Shown one piece after another: positions 30,371-34,672 of a stretch of 34,672 nt of DNA. Within the stretch, counting starts at the first letter, position 1; each line of letters opens with the position of its first letter. The stretch is from Clostridiales bacterium Firm_05 (GTDB lineage Bacteria > Bacillota > Clostridia > Oscillospirales > Ruminococcaceae), in NCBI GenBank assembly GCA_001604035.1, contig LVAK01000007.1, forward strand, positions 1-34,672. The letters are read 5' to 3'. A program made the position numbers and the translations under genes. The notes beneath the pieces were generated by a model. It did no database searches, was not told the origin of the DNA, and was given only the letters and a program-made list of their open reading frames with translations.

Positions 30371-32736
30371 CAATACCAGTGCCATGTTGTCATGCCAGTC
30401 TCTTCACTGTAGACCCATTCGCCGTTCTGGAACTCAACATAAGGTACCCAGACGCCGTTTTGATCGTACTCGCCGTTCTCACCGGGCTTCCATGAAGGAT
30501 CTGCTGTTGGCTGCTGCGGCTCTGGCTCAACATAAGGCGGATCTGTCGGCTCAACATATTCCGTCGGAGGATCTGTCTCAGGCTCCGGGAATGCTCCTAC
30601 CATATCAAATGCGCCTCTGATATCCTCGCTCTGTACTGTTATGCTTCCTGTAGCGAAGTTGAAGAGATACGAGCCAAGTGTCGCACTTGCGTTGTTGTTC
30701 ATATTCGTAAGCTTTACAGTTACCTGAACGTTCTCCCCTGAACCGGAGATAACCTCTTCGTAGTCAGGATAATCTGGGAGAAGGATAACAGTCGAGCTCT
30801 GTGTGCTTCTCTTGCCGTCCTTACCCATGATAACGTAGTCGATAACGTAACGTCCTACAGCATCTGACGGGAATGAAACTCTGAACGGTATCTCACCGTC
30901 AGGATCCTTACCGTTGCTGACATAGAGGATGATCTCTGTGCCCTCGTCAACTCTTTCCTTAGCCTTGATGCTCTGGTCAACTACTGTGCCCTCCGGCTCA
31001 TATGAAGCCTGCGGCTCAGTCTTTGCCTTGAGTCCGATGTAAGATGCCAATGCAACAGCGTCCTCAGCAGACATACCCTTGAAGTCCTTGACCTCTAACT
31101 GTCCCTGATTTGCGCCCATACTTACATAGACTATTACCTGTGAGCCTCTGTGTGCCATTTCGCCGGCCTTTGGCTCAGTCTTTATTACCTTGCCCTTTTC
31201 AACCTTCGGATCAGACTGCTGTTTGATCTTCGGTTCAAGGTCTTTCAGCTTAAGCTGTTCCTTGGCAAGCTCCTGATTGAAGTTTACTACGTTAGGGACT
31301 TCGACAGTCTCCATACCCTTACTGATCTTTACCTTCAGGGTATCGCCCTTGTTGAATTCGGTTCCGGCTTCTATAGACTGCCATATGATAGAGTTCTCTG
31401 GATGTTCGTCATACTCTGAACCTACTACCTCGAACTGTATGCTGTTTCCGTACTTGCTCTGTGCCTCGTTGTAGTCCATACCGATGAAATCTTCCATGGT
31501 ATAGTCATTCTTCTTGCCGCTGTTCTTGAGCAGTCCGCTGAGAAGCGAAGCAATGAATATTACAGCAACGATGATAACGACTACGACTACTGCTGTGAGG
31601 ACAGGGATAACAAGTGAGGAGCGCTCCTCCTCTTCCTCTTCATCCTCATCGTCTTCATAGTAGCCCTGAGGCTGTGGAGCATATCTCTGAGGGCCTGCCG
31701 GCTGCTGAGGCATTCCGTAGCCTCTCTGCTGTGCACCGTACATCGCTGCACCTGCCGCAGCTCCTGCTGCCGCATATACCGGAGCATTTCCTGCATTTTC
31801 CTTTTCGAGCACTCTCTCATTGTTCTCTGAGGATGGAGCGGTGAAGTGGATAGTGTCTTCCTTGTTCTCCTCCTCTTCTTCCTCCTGATAGTATCCGAAA
31901 GTGATGGAAGGATCTGCCTTGAAGGCCTCTATGTCCTTTATCATATCGCCGGTCGTCTGGTATCTGTCCTCCGGAGCCTTTTCCATAGCTCTGAGGACGA
32001 TCTCCTCAAGTCCATCCGGGATATCCGGATTGATAGCCCTTGGTCTTTCAGGGATATCGTGCATATGCATAACTGCTATAGCCACAGGATTATCGCTGTC
32101 GAAAGGCTTTCTTCCTGTAAGCATCTCATACATCATTGCACCTACGGAATAGATATCGCTCTTTGCGTCGGTAACACTTCCGCTTGCCTGCTCGGGGCTT
32201 ATATAGTGTACGCTGCCGATGGCCTGGTCGGTAGCGGTCTTGCCCTCCTCACGGGCGAACTTGGCGATGCCGAAGTCCATGACCTTTATGGTGCCGTCTG
32301 TGAACATCATTATGTTCTGGGGCTTTATGTCTCTGTGGACGATGCCCTTATCATGAGCGTGCTGGAGAGCACGGAGTATCTGTATAACAAAGTGTACAGT
32401 ATCCTTCCATGTAAGTACCTTTTCCTCCTCGATATACTCCTTCAGAGTTATACCGTCGATGTACTCCATAACGATGTACTGTATCTTCTCCGAAAAACCG
32501 ACATCGTATATCTTTACGATATTGGGATGTGAAAGAACAGCGATAGCCTTTGACTCGTTCCTGAAACGGCGGAGGAACTCCTCGTTCTCTGCGTACTCCT
32601 TTTTCAGGATCTTGATAGCCACTGTCTTGTTGTCGATGACATCGATGCCCTTGTAGACCTCAGCCATGCCTCCGACACCGATCAGCTCAGTTATCTCGTA
32701 TCTTCCATCGAGCTTTTTGCCGATATTCTTATCCAT
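30370..32736 (-). CDS. prkC: Membrane Ser/Thr protein kinase with PASTA repeats
   Basis: This 788-residue bacterial Stk/PrkC kinase has an N-terminal cytosolic kinase domain (about 13-275) with P-loop GVGGMAEVY, catalytic Lys42 (VAIKIL), HRD at 134-136 (VHRDIKPQN), DFG at 154-156 and SPEQA. A juxtamembrane linker rich in Gln, Pro and acidic residues follows, then one transmembrane span (VIPVLTAVVVVVIIVAVIFI). Outside are three PASTA-like repeats (e.g. METVEVPNVVNFNQELAKEQ) that in homologues bind muropeptides. A beta-rich domain and a proline- and aromatic-rich tail (GEWVYSEETGMTTWHWY) extend beyond the usual end. ATG 32736 has AGGAGG 7 nt upstream; prpC ends 16 nt before it. Confidence 0.97.
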   Translation of the reverse strand: MDKNIGKKLDGRYEITELIGVGGMAEVYKGIDVIDNKTVAIKILKKEYAENEEFLRRFRNESKAIAVLSHPNIVKIYDVGFSEKIQYIVMEYIDGITLKEYIEEEKVLTWKDTVHFVIQILRALQHAHDKGIVHRDIKPQNIMMFTDGTIKVMDFGIAKFAREEGKTATDQAIGSVHYISPEQASGSVTDAKSDIYSVGAMMYEMLTGRKPFDSDNPVAIAVMHMHDIPERPRAINPDIPDGLEEIVLRAMEKAPEDRYQTTGDMIKDIEAFKADPSITFGYYQEEEEEENKEDTIHFTAPSSENNERVLEKENAGNAPVYAAAGAAAGAAMYGAQQRGYGMPQQPAGPQRYAPQPQGYYEDDEDEEEEEERSSLVIPVLTAVVVVVIIVAVIFIASLLSGLLKNSGKKNDYTMEDFIGMDYNEAQSKYGNSIQFEVVGSEYDEHPENSIIWQSIEAGTEFNKGDTLKVKISKGMETVEVPNVVNFNQELAKEQLKLKDLEPKIKQQSDPKVEKGKVIKTEPKAGEMAHRGSQVIVYVSMGANQGQLEVKDFKGMSAEDAVALASYIGLKAKTEPQASYEPEGTVVDQSIKAKERVDEGTEIILYVSNGKDPDGEIPFRVSFPSDAVGRYVIDYVIMGKDGKRSTQSSTVILLPDYPDYEEVISGSGENVQVTVKLTNMNNNASATLGSYLFNFATGSITVQSEDIRGAFDMVGAFPEPETDPPTEYVEPTDPPYVEPEPQQPTADPSWKPGENGEYDQNGVWVPYVEFQNGEWVYSEETGMTTWHWY

Positions 32737-32752
32737 TTCCTTTCCTCCTGAA

Positions 32753-33478
32753 TCAATCTGATATAACCGCAACGGTGATATTATCCCGTCCGCCCTTACT
32801 GAGCGCAAGCTTTATCAGTTGGTCTGCGACGTCATCGAAGGATGAATTCAGGATGACGTCATATATTTCATCGTCGCCGCAATAGCCCGAAAGGCCGTCC
32901 GAGCAAAGCAGCAGACTGATCTTATCTTCGTAATCGAGTATAAAAGTATCCGGCAGGACAGTCTTTTCTACTCCTACCGCTCTCACGAGCATATGCTTCT
33001 GGGGGTGATCCTCCTTCTCCTCTTCAGTGATCTTGCCCTGTTCATACAGGAGCTCAGCCACATTATGGTCGGTAGTGATCTTAAGCAGCTGCTTATCTGT
33101 TATGAGATAGGCTCTGCTGTCTCCCACATTGATTATGAATGCCGAATGTTTATTGACAAACGCTGCAACACAGGTCGTACCCATGCCGAAATTTTTGAAA
33201 TCCAGTCTTGCCCTGGTATATATCACAGAATTTGCAGCAGACATGGACGATACGAGCAGCTTCCTTATCTCCTCATCGCCGAGGCTCTCAGTATAGCCGG
33301 CTGAGAAGCGCTGGAAAAATTCCTCGATAGCAAGTGCGCTGGCCTCCTTGCCGGCACGCTCGCCGCCCATGCCGTCACATACGACAGCAAGTATATTATG
33401 GCCGTAATATTCACATCTCACAGCATCCTGATTCTCGTCACGCTTGAGACCGATATCCGTACCGCAACGGTATCTCAA
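32753..33478 (-). CDS. prpC: PP2C-family Ser/Thr protein phosphatase (TTG start)
   Basis: This 241-residue PPM/PP2C phosphatase dephosphorylates the substrates of the adjacent kinase. Metal-binding and catalytic motifs are all visible: KRDENQDAV, VVCDGMGGERAGK, INVGDSRAYL, LLCSDGLSGYC and GGRDNITVAVI. The start is a TTG at 33478 with GGGGAGG 7 nt upstream; no ATG gives an intact N-terminus. The gene lies 2 bp after rlmN and 16 nt before prkC, the conserved pair order in Firmicutes. Confidence 0.97.
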   Translation of the reverse strand: MRYRCGTDIGLKRDENQDAVRCEYYGHNILAVVCDGMGGERAGKEASALAIEEFFQRFSAGYTESLGDEEIRKLLVSSMSAANSVIYTRARLDFKNFGMGTTCVAAFVNKHSAFIINVGDSRAYLITDKQLLKITTDHNVAELLYEQGKITEEEKEDHPQKHMLVRAVGVEKTVLPDTFILDYEDKISLLLCSDGLSGYCGDDEIYDVILNSSFDDVADQLIKLALSKGGRDNITVAVISD

Positions 33479-33480
33479 TC

Positions 33481-34533
33481 CTATGCCTCCCCTGTTTTCT
33501 TTCTCTGTTCTGCCGCATCACGCCTAAGCTGGCCGCAGGCGGCTTCTATATCGCTTCCGAGAGTTCTCCTCACGGTCGCATTTATACCACGCTTTCCGAG
33601 GCGCTTTGCAAAATCCGCAACGCCCGAGCGTGCTGTGGTATAATTTCTCTCTTTTACTTTATTTACCGGAATAAGGTTTACGTGGCAGTTTATCCCTCTA
33701 AGCAGATCTGAGAGCCTATCCGCATCCTTATCCGAGGAATTAACATCATCGATAACGGCATATTCAAATGTGATACGCCGTCCTGTCACGCTGATATAAT
33801 GCCGGCAGGCCTGTATCAGCTCAGTGATATTATATGTCCGGTTGACGGGCATTATTTCACTTCTTCTGTCGTTGTCTGCACTGTGAAGGGAAATACACAG
33901 TGTAAGCTGGAGCTTTTTCTCCGCCAGCTCGTATATTCTCGGGACTATACCGCAGGTGGACAGTGAAACGTGTCTCAGGCTCATGTCCGTACCGTTCTTG
34001 TCCGAAAGCAGTTCCAGGAATCGCATGACATTGTCAAAGTTGTCCAGCGGCTCACCGATACCCATGAGTACGATGCCGGACACCTTTACACCGGCGTCCT
34101 TTTCAGTCTCGTAGATCTGCATAAGTATCTCCGACGTTTTAAGATCACGGACGTATCCTGCAATAGCGGAAGCACAGAACCTGCAGCCCATTTTACAGCC
34201 CACCTGAGTGGACACGCAAATGCTGTAGCCGTAGCTGTACTCCATGAGAACAGTCTCCACAAAGTTCCCGTCAGAAAGCCTATACAGATATTTTACCGTA
34301 TTATCTATAGAAGATTCAAGCCTTTTCTGCACAAATAGTCCATTTATACAAAATATTTCATTTAAGCGCAGTCTCAATTGGACAGATATATCAGTCATTT
34401 TGTCGAAATCAAAGACTCTTTTTACGTGAAGCCACTGAAAGATCTGTTTTGCCCTGAATTTTTTCTCTCCTATGCCCTCAAGGACAGTCTCGATCTCCGG
34501 AAGAGTCATGCTGAGGATATCAAGTTTTTCCAA
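33481..34533 (-). CDS. rlmN: 23S rRNA (adenine2503-C2)- and tRNA A37-methyltransferase, radical SAM (TTG start)
   Basis: RlmN is a radical-SAM methyltransferase acting on 23S rRNA A2503 and some tRNAs. The 350-residue protein has an N-terminal segment (LPEIETVLEGIGEKKFRAKQ), the radical-SAM cysteine cluster VGCKMGCRFCAS (CxxxCxxC), GIGEPLDNFDNV, HVSLSTCGIVPRI and a C-terminal region with AACGQL, where the Cys that forms the transient adduct is expected. The start is a TTG at 34533 with AAGGAG 9 nt upstream; the next in-frame ATG lacks a ribosome site. It lies between rsmB and prpC. Confidence 0.97.
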   Translation of the reverse strand: MEKLDILSMTLPEIETVLEGIGEKKFRAKQIFQWLHVKRVFDFDKMTDISVQLRLRLNEIFCINGLFVQKRLESSIDNTVKYLYRLSDGNFVETVLMEYSYGYSICVSTQVGCKMGCRFCASAIAGYVRDLKTSEILMQIYETEKDAGVKVSGIVLMGIGEPLDNFDNVMRFLELLSDKNGTDMSLRHVSLSTCGIVPRIYELAEKKLQLTLCISLHSADNDRRSEIMPVNRTYNITELIQACRHYISVTGRRITFEYAVIDDVNSSDKDADRLSDLLRGINCHVNLIPVNKVKERNYTTARSGVADFAKRLGKRGINATVRRTLGSDIEAACGQLRRDAAEQRKKTGEA

Positions 34534-34552
34534 AGAGCTGCACTCCTTTCAT

Positions 34553-34672
34553 CTATTTTTTCTTTCTGAATTTTGCCACAAAAAAGCCCTCATCAAAGCC
34601 TGCGGCCGGGGACAATGTCGCCATGCTGCCTGAAACGCCCATTACGTGTGGAAGCTCAGCCGGTTCAAGCTC
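34553..34672 (-). CDS. rsmB: C-terminal end of a 16S rRNA (cytosine967-C5)-methyltransferase, probably RsmB
   Basis: Only the last 39 codons are in the window. They end GFDEGFFVAKFRKKK and a TAG stop, like the C-terminus of Sun/RsmB m5C methyltransferases (GFFIAKLRK). Its position directly before rlmN matches the B. subtilis rsmB-rlmN-prpC-prkC order. The next gene's AAGGAG site begins just beyond its stop. The fragment is short, so another member of the RsmB/RsmF family cannot be fully excluded. Confidence 0.75.
   Translation of the reverse strand, partial: ELEPAELPHVMGVSGSMATLSPAAGFDEGFFVAKFRKKK

Overview
The window looks like chromosomal DNA from a Ruminococcus-type member of the Oscillospirales/Clostridia. 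Type I dockerin modules occur on three secreted proteins (a pectate lyase and two transglutaminase-fold proteins). The rsmB-rlmN-prpC-prkC-rsgA-thiN-spoVM order is the Firmicute Stp/Stk cluster. Shine-Dalgarno sites are strong (AGGAGG), and several promoters fit TTGACA-N17-TATAAT or the extended TGnTATAAT form. The species cannot be fixed from the sequence alone.

Layout. (1) 1-2960, minus: a small membrane protein, a 2-hydroxyacid dehydrogenase, proB and proA (cut by the window edge), from one promoter. (2) 3107-5849, plus: a monocistronic secreted pectate lyase with CBM6-like and dockerin modules. (3) 5857-6187: a 331-bp imperfect palindrome made of two facing copies of a multi-hairpin repeat. 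(4) 11052 down to 6199, minus: a lysine-biosynthesis operon: promoter, lysine riboswitch, intrinsic terminator, asd, a paired hairpin repeat, dapA, an unknown lipoprotein, dapB, a GNAT acetyltransferase, a hotdog thioesterase and a terminator. (5) 11104-15212, plus: AlkD-like protein, queA, a stand-alone PAS protein with its own promoter, tgt, and a HAD phosphatase ending inside a bidirectional terminator. (6) 15215-21222: a cytosolic LacI-type sensor fused to a diguanylate cyclase (minus), divergent from two solute-binding lipoproteins (plus) with no permease genes beside them. (7) 21223-22009: a gene-poor stretch with hairpins and possible decayed reading frames. (8) 22010-23624, plus: a solitary Phd/YefM-like antitoxin, then a PspA/IM30 protein and a 55-residue membrane protein from a consensus promoter. 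(9) 28460 down to 23595, minus: purA followed almost without gaps by two dockerin-bearing transglutaminase-fold proteins and a repeat-rich membrane protein. (10) 28503-34672, minus: rsmB (partial), rlmN, prpC, prkC, rsgA, thiN and a 29-codon spoVM, ending in a paired hairpin element and a terminator.

Two biosynthetic themes stand out: proline (proBA) and lysine under riboswitch control. Queuosine tRNA modification (queA, tgt) and the PrkC/PrpC signalling pair with ribosome maturation (RlmN, RsgA, RsmB) are the housekeeping parts. The accessory part is extracellular: plant cell wall attack, dockerin proteins and sugar-sensing components.

The most unusual signal is non-coding. Three intergenic gaps, and possibly a fourth, each hold two facing copies of a hairpin element. 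Different gaps use different sequences, and in each pair the two arms differ by compensatory changes that keep each arm's own stem. This resembles REP/BIME-type elements and suggests selection on the individual hairpins. No tRNA, rRNA, CRISPR array, transposase or prophage gene was recognised.
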